Under the pieces are notes generated by a model. That model was not told the origin of the DNA. It did no database searches and worked only from the letters and a program-made list of their open reading frames with translations. A program made the position numbers and the translations under genes. Below, one piece after another: positions 1 to 10,759 of a DNA stretch of 64,000 nt. Source of the stretch: Dipteris shenzhenensis (taxonomy: Eukaryota > Polypodiophyta > Polypodiopsida > Gleicheniales). How positions within the stretch are numbered: the stretch's first letter is position 1; each line of letters begins with the position of its first letter. Location: NCBI GenBank assembly GCA_047967505.1, contig CM106540.1; one strand, 5' to 3'.

Positions 1-2099
1 TCTTGAGGCCAAGCTTCACGCATGCTCCCTGTGGTACGTAGATCCTCCCTTATGCTTGCCGAATCTCATGTCCCATTCAAATGCTCCCAAATGGTAGATG
101 CCACATTCTTGAAGATATGCATGGGATCGAGCAGGTGATTGATCTTGAGGTGGGACCAATATGGTAAACGATAAAAGATGGAGTATCTAAACAAAATAAA
201 GTGTTAGCGTGCAATCTTCACTTTCAACCAATATAGCCAATCTTTACTTCCAGCCAATTGTTACAAATCCTTACCGGCTCATGCCAAGTGGTGGAGGAGT
301 CATGGAACCGTCCCAAATTCTCATCCAATCTCCCGCGGTGAGTGATTGTGGGAGGACTTCATTCCAAGGGGCAACATATCTAGGATGATCAGGTGGGAGA
401 AATCGATGGTGATTCTCATAGATGACCTTATTCAATGCGTCTGCCTGTGAGGCAACTAGCGAAGGACCACAAACAAGACATGCATGGTAACTCGATGTAG
501 TGAGACCTGAAACAATAGATGCAATTAAGAGTGGAAGGTGGGTTTAGGGTGCCACGTCCTTTGCCTATTCATAATTAAAAAATGCAATGCTTACCTGAAC
601 ACTCGCCATAGCCTGGAAAGTCATGCATCGTCCACATCAAGACTGCTTTGCAGTTGAAGTCTCGTGATGAGGGAGGCCTGCTCACATCATGCACCTCGAT
701 ACCTCTCCAAAGTATCTCTAGCTCATCAATCAAAGGCTCCAAATAAACATCAGGGTTTTTGACTTTATGTTTCCCTGGAATTAGAAGGGACAGCATGACA
801 TGTCCTTTCTTAATAGCCATAGAGGGTGGAAGATTGTAATTCACCAACCAATACCACTGGCCATACACTGTAAGACGTGCTTTTGAGACCAAATGGGTTC
901 ACACCGTCCATACCCAATCCAAGTCTCAAGCTCCTAGGTTCTTCCTTGAAGCTTGGCCATGTGTCTTCAATATGCTTCCACGCAGGAGAGTCCGCGGGAG
1001 TTCTCCACTTGCCATCGGTTGATCGATGGGAGGAATGCCATGACATGAGCTCTGCAATAGATTTGCACTTGAACATATGTTGGATGCGAGGGATTATGGG
1101 AAAATGTCGCAATACCTTACGAGGCACGTCCAAGGTTTTGAGATCTGCTCTATATCTTGCCTCTCCACAAGTAGGACACTCTCTTGCATCCTTATGTAGT
1201 CCACGAAACAAAACGCAATCGTTGACACATGCATGGATGCGCTTGTCATCTAATCCTCCAAGAGAGGTCACATGTTGTCTTGCCATATCTCTTGAGGTCG
1301 GTAATTTATTCTCCCTTGGAAGCATTTTACACAATAGCCTGCACGTGAAGACCATAAATGAGGAAAAGCATTCGAGTAATTGACCCACTAGCATAATTCA
1401 CCATGTTTGCAAAATCGACTTTAAAGCTTACTTGAGTAATGCATTCAAACTTGCATTGCTCCATCCATAGATGGTTTGCAAGTTTAGTAACTCAAGGGAG
1501 GCACGTAGAACAGAGAATGTCCACCCCTCAAACAGTGGAGTCGATGTTGCGGTAAAAAGATCATCCTGCTCCATGCTATTATCCCTCCCTTGATGGACAT
1601 ATAAATCCCGCACCATATCATCAAACACCTCCTCCTCCACGGCTTCATGAGGTAATGGTGGAGGGCTACTATCACCATCACTCCATGCATCCGTAACGGT
1701 CCCTCCTGAAGATCCCACCTCATATCACCGACGCTTCGCCTCCTCACGACGGGCATAGGGTAACATGTGCGGGTGTGGCACTGCATCTTGTATCAAATTA
1801 AAACGGGATCATTATAACTCAAACATATGAACACCCATAGGTATCTCAATCAACCTTAACTTACAAACCCTTACCCTATTTACGGTCACATCCCATTCTC
1901 CATACTTTGAGATATGATTGAGCATAATCCTGCATGCACGATACATGTTTCCTCGACATCGATCACACAGACATTTGATTTTTTGCTCCAACCACATTTC
2001 GCGATGGTGGATAAGGAGGGATTCATCCTCACTGGAGCTGCTTGTTGAAGATGGAGACATCCTACAAACAAACAACCCACCAAATTTGCTCTTCTTCAA
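1..2099 (-). pseudogene. CACTA transposase, TNP2 family (several exons, partial)
   Basis: This is the DDE-type transposase of CACTA elements. Reading leftward on the minus strand: 2099-1812 has a C-x2-C block (IKCLCDRCRGNMYRA) like the transposase-associated zinc domain. 1718-1428 has an acidic stretch and then FSVLRASLELLNLQTIYGWS. 1390-890 has the TNP2 core with CVNDCVLFRG, CPTCGEARY, IPRIQHMFK, TWPSFKEEPRSLRLGLGMDG. 892-600 continues with NYNLPPS, DVYLEPLIDELEILW and MWTMHDFPGYGECSG. About 500-300 gives ACLVCGPS and FLPPDHP. 138-1 gives LLDPMHIFKNVASTIWEHLN. The order matches TNP2 proteins, which are cut here by the window edge. An in-frame TGA at 66-68 (after HLNGT) and the frame breaks between blocks (some of them probably introns) show decay. 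The start is unclear. Confidence 0.85.
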
Positions 2100-2119
2100 A
2101 TGCTTAACTTAAAAACTCT

Positions 2120-3070
2120 GTGTTGCGTCTATCGTCGCGTCTATCATCGCGTCTAATGTCACGTTTAATTGCGTGTCTAAACGCGCGTCTACGCTGTGTA
2201 TTTAAACATGCCTGTAGACGCGCTAATAGACGCGACTATAGACGCATCTACTCTATGTATTCAGACGCGACTATAGACGCGGTAATAGACGCGACTATAG
2301 ACGCGACTTTTAAACCTGCTTTTTGGCGCGCCGCTCGCTTTGCTTTTCTTTTGACTACTTAAACTTCGCGAGCGGCTTTCTTCCTTCTTTATTAGCAGTT
2401 CTATAGATTCGAAGCTTAAGAGAGAGCCTCCCATACACAGTCCAAGCTTTCACTCAAGACAAAGGGACCGTACCTACACTTGCTTCCAAGCCTAAAGAAG
2501 AGGAGGAGTACGAACAAGGAGAAGAAACAAGTTTGGAAAAGAAAGATCCTTCCATACCTTTTTCCAAGTAAGTCCTTTTGAAGTTGTTCTTGCTTGCTCT
2601 TTCCAGCTTGCTCTTTCCAGTTTTGTACTTTCTCGCATCCACAAAACACAGCATCTAGGTATGAGCGACACGTTCTTTTGTCGGGCGAAACGTCCTTTTC
2701 GACTTTTTAGTATTCTCGACTGTCGGAGCGCATGTATAGGGGCGTCTGAGGGTGCATCTAAATGCGTGTCTACAGGCGCATCTATATGCGCGTCTGGCTT
2801 GTTACAGACACACATAGACGCGTATGTAGACGGTCAGACAGACGCTCTGTTAAACGGAGTTTTAAACGAATTGTTAGACGTGCTTTTAGATGCATTGTTA
2901 GACGGATGTTTGGACGGACTGTTAGACGCGCTGGTAGACGCGCTTGTTAACGCACTGTTAGACGGATTGATGAACGGGCTGTTAGACGTGCTTTTACTTG
3001 AATTGTTAAATGCTCTGTTAGACGCGTTTATAGACACGAAGATTAAACGGGTCTATAGACGCGCTCTGAC
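2120..3070. repeat. GACGCG/TCTATA short-repeat blocks
   Basis: Two dense blocks (about 2120-2330 and 2700-3070) are made of degenerate 10-20 bp units built on GCGTCTAT, ATAGACGCG and GTTAGACGC. They occur in both orientations, so every frame looks artificially open. They lie between the divergent TNP2 and second-ORF genes. The stretch between them (2340-2690) is the likely 5' region of one or both genes. I read the blocks as CACTA subterminal-type transposase binding repeats, which is an inference from family habit. Confidence 0.7.
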
Positions 3071-3143
3071 AGAGCCTCTTTTTTTTTCCCCTTTCTTCTC
3101 AGCTCCCAAAGTAATAGATTAGTTTCCTTTTTTCCAGTTTAAC

Positions 3144-4614
3144 ATGTGGGGAGGAAGTGCTTCTAGCTCACCTGATCCGCGGGAATCGATATGGAAGGAC
3201 TTATATAACATTTTAGGGCACCCTCCTAGTCCTGCGGAGTTATACGGGTACATGACGGGTACCCTTAACACTCCCCAGGTGTCGGCACTACAGACTCCGA
3301 GCCACCCCACACCGCCTGAGATCACCCCAGCGGAGTCCGCACAGCCGTCTTATGCCCCGTCTTATGCCCCTTCCACCGTACCGTCTTATGCCCCTTCCCC
3401 CATGCCGTCTTATGTCCCTTCTGCCATCCCGTCTTATGCCCTTTCCCCCATGCCGTCAGGAGGTCCTTCTGTCTCGGCGAGCCGTCGACGTACTCCCTAG
3501 TCGTCGAGACTCGGTTCTCCAGCTACGAGTGGTCAGCGTAGTCCCGTGCAGTCCCCAGCTACGAGTGGCGCCCATACGAGCTCGACACGACAGGGTGGCA
3601 GGCGTAGTAGCAAGGAGAGCGGTGGCGGATGCATGGCATAGTGCTTTGGGCCATGTGGCGGTGAGGAGGATGATGATTCAGATGATTTAGACGTGCCTCT
3701 AGGTGATGGTACGATTTATTATGACATCACTCAGACAGGAGGCATCTTGATGGATGCGCGGGGGAAGGACATCATGGCCTTCATGCGCTCTGTAATTGCT
3801 AACAATTACAGAGATTGCTTTATCCACTATAAAGACCACCCAAAGAGGTTGGCTGATGAGACCCTCGCTACTGTTCGCTCTAGGTATCCTACCCCCCCAA
3901 TCGCCAGTTCACAGATAAATGGGGGAAGTCAAAGATTGTTACGATACTTAGCAATAAAAGATCTTCCCTTAAGAGGCAGGCACTAGCGGAGCTTGCCAGA
4001 CTTGAGGCAGGTCAACCTCCAAGGGGCCCGCCCCACACCGCTCAGAAGCATGAGTGGAAGAAGGCAATGAAGTCAGCGAGGGAGGAGCCCAGTCTGCAGC
4101 ACGTGGAGGCACGGAGGATCCAGATGGAGGAATATGGGAGCGCGCATTTTGGAGCAGGGGGTGTTGAATCATGGGAGGCCCAATTTGTAAGTATCGATCT
4201 CAAATTATATTGCTTATGTAGTTTATTAGGAGGTTGGTTGTTTCTTTGTACTAATCCCTTCACAAAGTGTATCGCGGTCATGTAGCTTGAGATCGTGGGC
4301 AGATACCCTACTCCAGTGGAGACAGGCTACCACCGCCACCATCGCAGAGGAGATACATGGAGGCACTTCTATGATGACGGGTTGATTACCGAGGAGCAGT
4401 ATACCCGAGCTACTGGACAGGCCCCCCAGGTATTTAAAAGTAATTAAATAATGCCAAAATTATAAGTAAAGATTTGAATTTTCATACATTGATATATGTT
4501 GTCCCTTGTTTACAGGCCGCCCCTGCACAAGACGATGAGGAAGACGAGGAAGGAGGTGCAGAAGGGAGCGCAGAAGGCAGCGCAGAAGGGAGCATGGAAG
4601 GCAGCGAGGATTAG
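3144..4614 (+). pseudogene. CACTA second ORF, En/Spm plant transposase type (3 exons)
   Basis: I infer exons 3144-4186, 4286-4429 and 4516-4614. The introns begin GTAAGT and GTATTT and end TGTAG and TTACAG, and the reading phase is kept. Exon 1 starts MWGGSASSSPDPRE, runs through a Pro/Ser repeat (PSYAPS units), an acidic EEDDDSDDLD stretch, then GGILMDARGKDIMAF and HPKRLADETLATVRSRY. After a frame break it continues QFTDKWGKSKIVT, SNKRSSLKRQALAELAR and REEPSLQHVEARRIQMEEYG. This is the layout of the plant Ptta/En/Spm transposase family (TNPA-like partner). The last exon encodes an EGSAEGS repeat and stops at 4612. Lesions are TAG at 3498-3500, TAG at 3639-3641, and one missing base in the C run near 3892-3899. 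The family match is by motif layout, so the exact subfamily is uncertain. Confidence 0.7.
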
Positions 4615-4635
4615 TCATAGAAGTAGTGCTACTAT

Positions 4636-4795
4636 TCTTTTTTGTACTTAAAGCCATTGGCTTGGCTTCGTGTCTCTTGTATATAGACTCCTCTTATTTT
4701 TTGTACTTGAAGCCACATGACATGGCTTAGCTTCCTTATTTTTTGTACTTGGAGCCACATGACGTGGCTTAGCTTCGTGCTATATGTATATACAA
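4636..4795. repeat. Triplicated ~60-bp 3' flanking repeat
   Basis: Just after the stop of the second CACTA ORF, a unit containing TTTTTTGTACTTGRAGCC, then ACATGAC and TGGCTTAGCTTC, is repeated three times. Each unit has a small imperfect palindrome (AGCCACATGAC-TGGCT). It probably lies in the 3' UTR. Confidence 0.65.
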
Positions 4796-4975
4796 GCACT
4801 TTTTGAGCTTTCAATTTTATTGCGTTTTGGAGTTGTAATATTTTATTTGGAATTGTAATTAAAATGCGGTTGGCTGTAAGAATTGAATTACAGAATGTGG
4901 ATATGGGATTCTTGTAACTATATAGCATACACAACATACACAATATTCTGTAAATTTTTTTTTAGAAAAAAAGGT

Positions 4976-5208
4976 GCGTCTATCAGTGCATTTAAAAACG
5001 CGTTTATATTCGCATCTGTCTGTTCGACTTGCGTCTATACGTGCATCTATGAAAGCGTTTATAAGCGCGTTTATTTATGCATGTCTGTGCGCGTCTATAC
5101 GCACGTAAGTCTGATATATAGACGCGGGTCTCCTGACGTGCAAATAGACGTGCCCGTAAGTTTTTTATTTAGTTCATGAAACGCGTCTGTGCGCGCGTCT
5201 ATGGGTGC
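4976..5208. repeat. GCGTCTATA-type block, right subterminal region
   Basis: Degenerate units GCGTCTAT, GCGTTTATA and ATAGACGCG resume here after the second ORF and closely resemble the 2120-3070 blocks. They stop near 5208, where AT-rich sequence and the 3' end of the SET-like gene begin. This is the best sign of the element's right edge. Confidence 0.65.
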
Positions 5209-5224
5209 TTTGTCTTGTTGTGAA

Positions 5225-6608
5225 TTAAAATTCATAGTTTTCAAATATTTCTTCTCCTGTGTTGATATCACGAGTTGTTTGTAAAGCAATATTTTCATAT
5301 GCAACCTCATTGTTATACTCACAAGAATAACAAGGTTCTAGGGTGGGTGATTCTACATAGTATACATTCTCATAATCCATGCAGTCTCAACAAATGTTTA
5401 TGTATGTCCCCACATTACCATCATGTACAACACCAACAATCTGCACTAGATTCTCTTTACCATCAACTCTTGGGTCCTCAATAATAAAATATTTTAGTGC
5501 TAGACGATTTAACAAGAATAGAATCCTCCAATCAGAGTATTTGTAGTTTGGTCCTCTCAGCTCTGTATTGTAGAATAGTTTTTCCAATTTTGATGGCTTT
5601 GATTGTGAATAAGCCAAGCCCAACTCCAACAATTGTTGAATCAACAATCATGAAGGGAATCTCCCTCACATATAATTTCTTGTGAACTCGGAGTGGTAAG
5701 GTAGATGGTTTGAATGCATCGTGATCAATAGTATATTTGCATATGGCACACATACTTCTCCTCTTCTTGTCTCCCAATCTAGTAAAACTCACAAATCCAA
5801 GATGAAATAAAAAATCTAGAGACTAACACAAGACAACATATGATTGTATTAAAATGATCCATTGTAGAAGTTCCATTACACCACACTTGAACATATCAGG
5901 TTAATCATTAAAAAAAATAAAAGCTTAGGATTTGTCCTATATACCACTCTCATACCACTTTGCTGGAGCACCATTAATAAATGGTTTGTTATATCCCAAT
6001 TGTTGAGCAATGTGCATGGCCTCCATGTCTTTTAAAGTAGACACACGATTATTTCTTCTCAACTTTGAAACTTTTGATGAGTTTAAGTAAATAGTTGTAT
6101 ATTGAGAAATACCTACAGATGGTGTTTGTGTATTGGATGGGGCTTTGGAATTATACATCACACCCTGAGACTCGTGTTCAAGAGATGCCATCTCTATAGA
6201 ATCTCCCTTAACCCCTTGAAGGGTATCACCTCGGATGTTGGAGTTGGTTGAAGAAGTGTCGTGATATCCCTCACTATTGATTGTATTCAATTTAAGAATT
6301 ATATTCATGCAATGGGGATACAAAGGGTGCCCAAATTCTGCTCATAATTGACTATGTCTGTCAAAGTCTATCACTTCACACACATCATATTCTACATCCA
6401 AACGAAACACGAAGGGTAGTAGCTCGTCAATCAAATTTGAATCCTTATCATCACAATCAAATGTTATTGGGAAAATGTAGTTCTTTGCAAGGCTGAGATA
6501 CCCTTTGTATGGACTATCATCTTTGAGGATGATTTTATCGCATAAGCAAATATCAGCCCACCGATTCCAAAGAAGTGTTAAAGGCTTGCATATTCCTTCT
6601 AGTCCCAT
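5225..6608 (-). pseudogene. SET-domain protein, decayed (two exons)
   Basis: This is a probable lysine methyltransferase-type gene. Exon 1 runs 6608-5945 in a single frame with one TGA at 6342-6344. Exon 2 runs 5815-5225. The inferred 129-bp intron has GT/AG ends and keeps phase. Exon 2 starts with a small Cys pair (SMCAICKY) and then the SET landmarks in order: VGVGLGLFTIKAIKIG (the GxGxF strand), YFIIEDPRVDGKENLVQ, DGNVGTYIN (matching the GNxxRFINH motif that binds the cofactor and forms the pseudoknot), and TTRDINTGEEIFENYEF at the C-terminus (stop 5225-5227). A one-base frame break near 5540 and a TGA at 5387-5389, right after YINIC where NHSC is usual, disable it. Exon 1 is unrecognised and reads like a Ser/Thr-rich linker. 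The start is uncertain because an upstream exon may exist. It is not clearly part of the neighbouring CACTA element. Confidence 0.65.
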
Positions 6609-7024
6609 CTTATCTAGTCTGTATACTTTTTGCCCTTGATGTTCGTATCATTGTTCATAACTCCACACCATAAGAAAATGTAATTTCTTCCCTACAGGAT
6701 ATTCTGCCATTACATTCTTGTCCATAGCTATTGACTAAATCCAACTTGAAGTTCTCAAATAAAGTGTCAAGAAACTACATCTAGGCCAATTGAAGTATCA
6801 ACCATTGTTATCCCATGTGTACTTTTTCACTATTTGTTGACTTTCAGAAGCAATTTCATAAAATAATTCCATTGAGATCCAATACAATAGACCAATGATA
6901 TATTGGCTGCATGGACTTCTTCTATTTGATTTGTTACATAGCCACATGTAGACACCCTTCAATATGGATGCATGTAAATCAATACCATTAGGGAACCATA
7001 ATCTTAAGCGTAATTTGGATTTGA

Positions 7025-7027
<3 letters not shown>
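6609..7027. other. No assignable gene
   Basis: The minus strand has open stretches here (for example DLHASILKGVYMWLCNKSN near 6950) that might be an upstream exon of the SET-like gene. They carry no motif I recognise and a GA microsatellite interrupts them. Confidence 0.3.

Positions 7028-7110
<83 letters not shown>
7028..7110. repeat. (GA)n microsatellite
   Basis: About 41 uninterrupted GA dinucleotides. Confidence 0.98.
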
Positions 7111-7115
<5 letters not shown>

Positions 7116-8830
7116 CATGTAATCAAAAGTATATTTTATAAAAACATCTAACATTGAGATTTTATGTACCAAACATTGTAGAGCTTTAGGCCATGTAGTC
7201 AAATTTTCATGCTACAACTTTGAGCGGATAGTTAAGAATACATGACAATTCTATAAAATGTAAATATATCTAAGAATACAAGACAACATCACAAAAGAAT
7301 GTCATTATACCAAGTTTTTCAAATTCCATTGAGAAATGGATAAGTACGAATCGAGCAAGTTAGCCATATCCAATATATTGCCTAAACTTAACGAAAATTG
7401 GCTACACCCAATCATGCAATGGCCCATAGTGCATAGTTATTTCCTTTTTGAAGCCATTATTAGGTACACGCATGTTTCCTTTCCTCCTCCTTTCATAACT
7501 GAAAATTTGCCTTAATAATATTTTATTTAGAAATTATTTTTGGGCTTTATTAAAAAAAGGAAGGGGGGGCGGGGATCCAAAATTAATGAAATATGTGTTT
7601 ATTCTTTTTGTGCAATTCCCCTGTAGCTTGCATAGGACAATGTAGCACCAATAATATAACTTAGATCCCATCAATAAATATATTATATGTGATATTCTAA
7701 ATACAACTTAGACTATTACGTAGACAAAGCATGAGCAGAGCGTATTGTTGCATTAGTATATTTATTCTCAATTTCAAGTTGAATTTGATAAGACAGATCC
7801 TATGGTACATCAATTAAGGTTACATCACTCATTTAGATAAAAGGGATACTCATAATTTAAGCGAGTGCACATGGGGAAAAAAATGCAAGATTAATGTCTT
7901 GCTATGGCCATGCATAGGAAGAGGCTTACAATGACTAATCTAAATCAAGGTTGCTTTGCTGCACAAAATCGCACCATCATTTTAGAGGGTGTAGCTTCTC
8001 GCACAGAAGCTCAATGAGATTGATCTTTCAATCTTGAAGCTCCTACAATCCTCTATTGTTCTTCTTGCCACCCATGGATTCTCTCAAGCAAGACAATAAA
8101 CGGTGAGGAGCTATATTGGTATCTCTATCTCTTTGAAACGTTTAATTGCCCTTTAGCACATTTGTAAAATTGTTAATGAGTAGTGGCGGGAGTTCTTGTA
8201 ATGACCTCATGAACCAAGAGGTCCATCCATTTAAGTCACAGTCCTTGCACACTCTTAAATTCCCCATGTGCAATGGTTCTTGAGATCTTAGGACATGATA
8301 GAGCCTCTTGAGGGTAGGATGACGCTCCATGTTTTGCACTATATCGTTATGTCAAATGCATTTTAAAGCTGAATATGTCTGTGAATCCGAAGTCATGTAA
8401 AGATGACAATATGTCACCATTCTATAAGGTCACTATTCGATGTAAAAAAGTTATTCTAAGACAAAATGGTACTATTCTATGACATGAAAAGTGAAATGCC
8501 AAGTGAGAGTTGTTGTGCCCTCATTGTCACCAGCAGGACCATCTAGCCTCTACTGTGGTAGCTTGCCAGCTGCGTTTCCACAGTATCCACGGTCACTTTG
8601 TCCTTCATTGCAACCCTTCACCCGATTGCACAACGCACCTCCAGTATCGTGTCGTGCAAGGCTATTTCTCGAGGCCATCCCGAGTCTTGTCATGAATTCT
8701 GTGGCATTATGGGCTCTCCTGCAAGAAAGCCATAAGACGACCCAGTGGAGCTTTCGTGCTTCAAAGTTAAATCGAATAATGAAGCGCTCCAGCTCCACGT
8801 TTCCCTTGGTTTTCCTGATTGATTACCTCC
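7111..8830. other. AT-rich intergenic DNA
   Basis: I see no convincing gene, RNA or element. A short minus-strand frame at 8142-8339 faintly resembles a leucine-rich repeat but is too short to call. Confidence 0.6.
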
Positions 8831-8838
8831 CGTGAGCT

Positions 8839-8844
8839 ACCGAC
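8839..8844 (+). promoter_or_regulatory. DRE/CRT core upstream of the AP2/ERF gene
   Basis: The sequence ACCGAC, the core site bound by DREB factors, lies about 450 bp upstream of the DREB-type gene's ATG. A 6-bp match can be chance. Confidence 0.25.
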
Positions 8845-9102
8845 AGTACCCGCAGGGCGTTGTCGCTCAAAGCATCAACCCGTCATCCTCTCTCCATCAT
8901 ACACCACTTTGGAGGATTCCTTACAGACTTAAAAATTCCAATCTTGCCTTTCGTGAACGGGCAAGCTTTCACCAGCAGAACCGTTGTTCCCGTTGATACG
9001 GTGCTCCAATTCCAACAGAGCTCATAATCACAGCGCTTTTTGACGCTGCGAAGACTTTACGGTTTTTCTTGACGCATGAGAAAACATGCTTCCGTTGTCC
9101 CT

Positions 9103-9109
9103 TATATAA
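9103..9109 (+). promoter_or_regulatory. Candidate TATA box of the AP2/ERF gene
   Basis: TATATAA lies 182 bp before the ATG at 9291, a plausible distance for a plant core promoter plus 5' UTR. No closer TATA-like site was seen. Confidence 0.45.
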
Positions 9110-9290
9110 TTGCACCTTGCACCTCGCCTCGGATTCTGTGCTGTGGATGATGGATCCTATCATTGACGCTCTCCTTTAACTGTCGTTCACATGCTAATTC
9201 GTATGATATAGTGTCCTGAATTAAACTTGCGGCCAGCAAGATTAAATCTCGTCTCACGTACTTAACTCTCATTTTAGAAATCTCGAAGAG

Positions 9291-9932
9291 ATGAAGGATT
9301 GTAAGCAGGAAAGCAAGGCGCAGAAGACACGCAGGAAGAAGGCATCTCAGCTACTTTCGGAAAAAGAGAAGCATGTTGCGCATGAAACTAGTCGCCCAAT
9401 ATACAGAGGTGTGAGAAAGCGTAAGTGGGGCAAATGGGTCTCGGAGATCCGGGAACCGAGGAAGAAGACTCGCATTTGGCTGGGATCCTTTCGGACTGCA
9501 GAAATGGCAGCTCGGGCGTACGACGTAGCAGCTTGGAGCTTGAAAGGAGAAGCCGCTGCTTTGAATTTCCCGGAAGCGGTGCATAAACTCCCATGTCCTG
9601 TAACATTAACGGCAAAAGACATCCAAGCAGCAGCGTTGATAGCAGCTACAGCAACTGGAGAACCTCAGCCTGTGGAATTACCTGCTGGCGACAGAGAGAC
9701 CTTGGCCCAGGATGGAGCTGAATTGGGAGGCAATGCTGGGTTGAACGTAGAATTCAAGGCAATGCAACTGGCATGGGAAAATGCGTGCGATTTGCAAGAG
9801 ATGGTATGGGCGATCGTGGCAACATCCTCGACACTAGTGCAGGAGGAAGAAGCAGCACAACAGCCGTGTTTCATGCATGGTGACGACGATGCGTTTTCAG
9901 TGTCATGGGAGGTGCCACTGTGGGAATATTGA
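9291..9932 (+). CDS. AP2/ERF transcription factor, DREB subfamily
   Basis: This is an intact intronless gene of 213 residues for a nuclear DNA-binding regulator. Residues 12-17 (KTRRKK) are a basic, nuclear-localisation-like patch. The AP2 domain spans about residues 37-94, from [20 protein letters not shown] through [19 protein letters not shown] to LNFPE. Val50 and Glu55 fall at positions 14 and 19 of the domain, the pair that marks DREB rather than ERF factors and favours A/GCCGAC sites. The stretch after the domain ([20 protein letters not shown]) is typical of the TINY/A-4-like group. The C-terminus ends PLWEY, reminiscent of the LWSY end of many DREBs, in an acidic, probably activating region. 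The first ATG was chosen because basic sequence follows it directly and no upstream in-frame ATG is needed. It stands alone among repeats. Codon use looks normal and no lesions were seen. Confidence 0.95.
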   Translation: MKDCKQESKAQKTRRKKASQLLSEKEKHVAHETSRPIYRGVRKRKWGKWVSEIREPRKKTRIWLGSFRTAEMAARAYDVAAWSLKGEAAALNFPEAVHKLPCPVTLTAKDIQAAALIAATATGEPQPVELPAGDRETLAQDGAELGGNAGLNVEFKAMQLAWENACDLQEMVWAIVATSSTLVQEEEAAQQPCFMHGDDDAFSVSWEVPLWEY

Positions 9933-10018
9933 GGCCTTGCAGCATTCGTAGCTTCATCCTCCTTCCAATCTCTATTGGTTTAGAATCTAATCTCTTTGCA
10001 TATGCCATGATATAATTG

Positions 10019-10145
10019 CGCAAATTGTTAGATAGTTCAAGTCTATATGTACAAATTGTTAGGTAGTTCAAGTCGATATATTGCAGCATTGACAGATTTG
10101 CACAAACTGGTGGATAGTTTATGCACCATTGACACAAGTGCACAA
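10019..10145. repeat. Short direct repeats downstream of the AP2/ERF gene
   Basis: CAAATTGTTAGRTAGTTCAA is present twice (about 10021 and 10051). Degenerate versions with CACAAACTGGTGGATAGTT follow. This is probably 3' UTR or flanking sequence. Confidence 0.5.
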
Positions 10146-10511
10146 AATGCTGCACTCTGTGGACTGCTTTTGTCTCTATGAGAATGGTCTTTCCTTCCAT
10201 TGCACCTACTTTAAACAAAGTATAAGGTTTACTAGAGCTTAATGCAGCCTTGAAATCTCCCGTGCTAGTTCAAACGTTAATCGGACTTGTTGGCATTTTT
10301 GGCCTACCAAACAAAGGCAAAGCCTAAGCGATCAGTTTCACGTTCACTTTTGCGCTGTCCTATTTAATGTGAGGACGTGGGCCCGGTGGTGTAGTGATGT
10401 CTAGTCCTAGACTTTTTGGGGGTGTGCGAGGTGGTCGTTGGGCAGTCCTTGCTTGGACTTGGTTTTGCTGCGTTTGTTAAGGCTCTGCGAAACGGCTTCT
10501 GAGTGTTCTAT

Positions 10512-10745
10512 CTGTGACAAACTGTGTGCTCAGAAAGCTCCATGCTGGCAAAAACTTCTTCGAAAACTTGCTGGGTGCTCTGTGGTTGAATCCATTTGGG
10601 CTGTGTTCGAGTGGTTGGCTGCGAAAGGAAGGGCTTTTGCCTGTGACGAATTGTGTATTCAGGAAGATGCATGCTGGCGAGATCTCCTTGGGCCCTCTGT
10701 GGGCGAAACTATTTGCGCTGCGTTCGACACATCTGGTGTGAGAGG
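10512..10745. repeat. Two degenerate ~128-bp tandem copies
   Basis: The unit beginning YCTGTGAC-AA-TGTGT and containing CATGCTGGC appears at about 10512 and 10640. A plus-strand frame across it (10438-10758) therefore shows two similar Cys-containing blocks (CDKLCAQKAPCW and CDELCIQEDACW). I do not recognise the protein, and it may not be a gene at all. Confidence 0.45.
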
Positions 10746-10759
10746 TTCATTTCTCTAGG

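Larger units (their letters stand above)
1..5215. mobile_element. CACTA (En/Spm) DNA transposon, left end outside window
   Basis: A TNP2-family transposase on the minus strand and an En/Spm-type second ORF on the plus strand lie head to head, with about 1 kb of GACGCG/GTCTATA-rich repeats between them. A further block of the same short repeats lies beyond the second ORF (about 4976-5208). Blocks like this are the usual subterminal regions of CACTA elements. The left end is outside the window. I could not identify a CACTA terminal inverted repeat or target duplication at the right end, so the right boundary is inferred from where the short repeats stop. Both genes carry inactivating lesions, so the copy is dead. 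Confidence 0.75.

Noticed and set aside
877-1383. Plus-strand gene at 877-1383
   Set aside because: It is the reverse of the TNP2 transposase core and its product shows no motif.
2120-3122. Proteins encoded by the GACGCG repeat blocks
   Set aside because: The frames are open on both strands with repetitive products, which is a repeat artefact.
8142-8339. A leucine-rich-repeat disease-resistance fragment (minus strand)
   Set aside because: Only 65 codons, with no NB-ARC motif or second repeat nearby.
9347-9874. Minus-strand frames under the AP2/ERF gene
   Set aside because: They are shadows of the real plus-strand gene.
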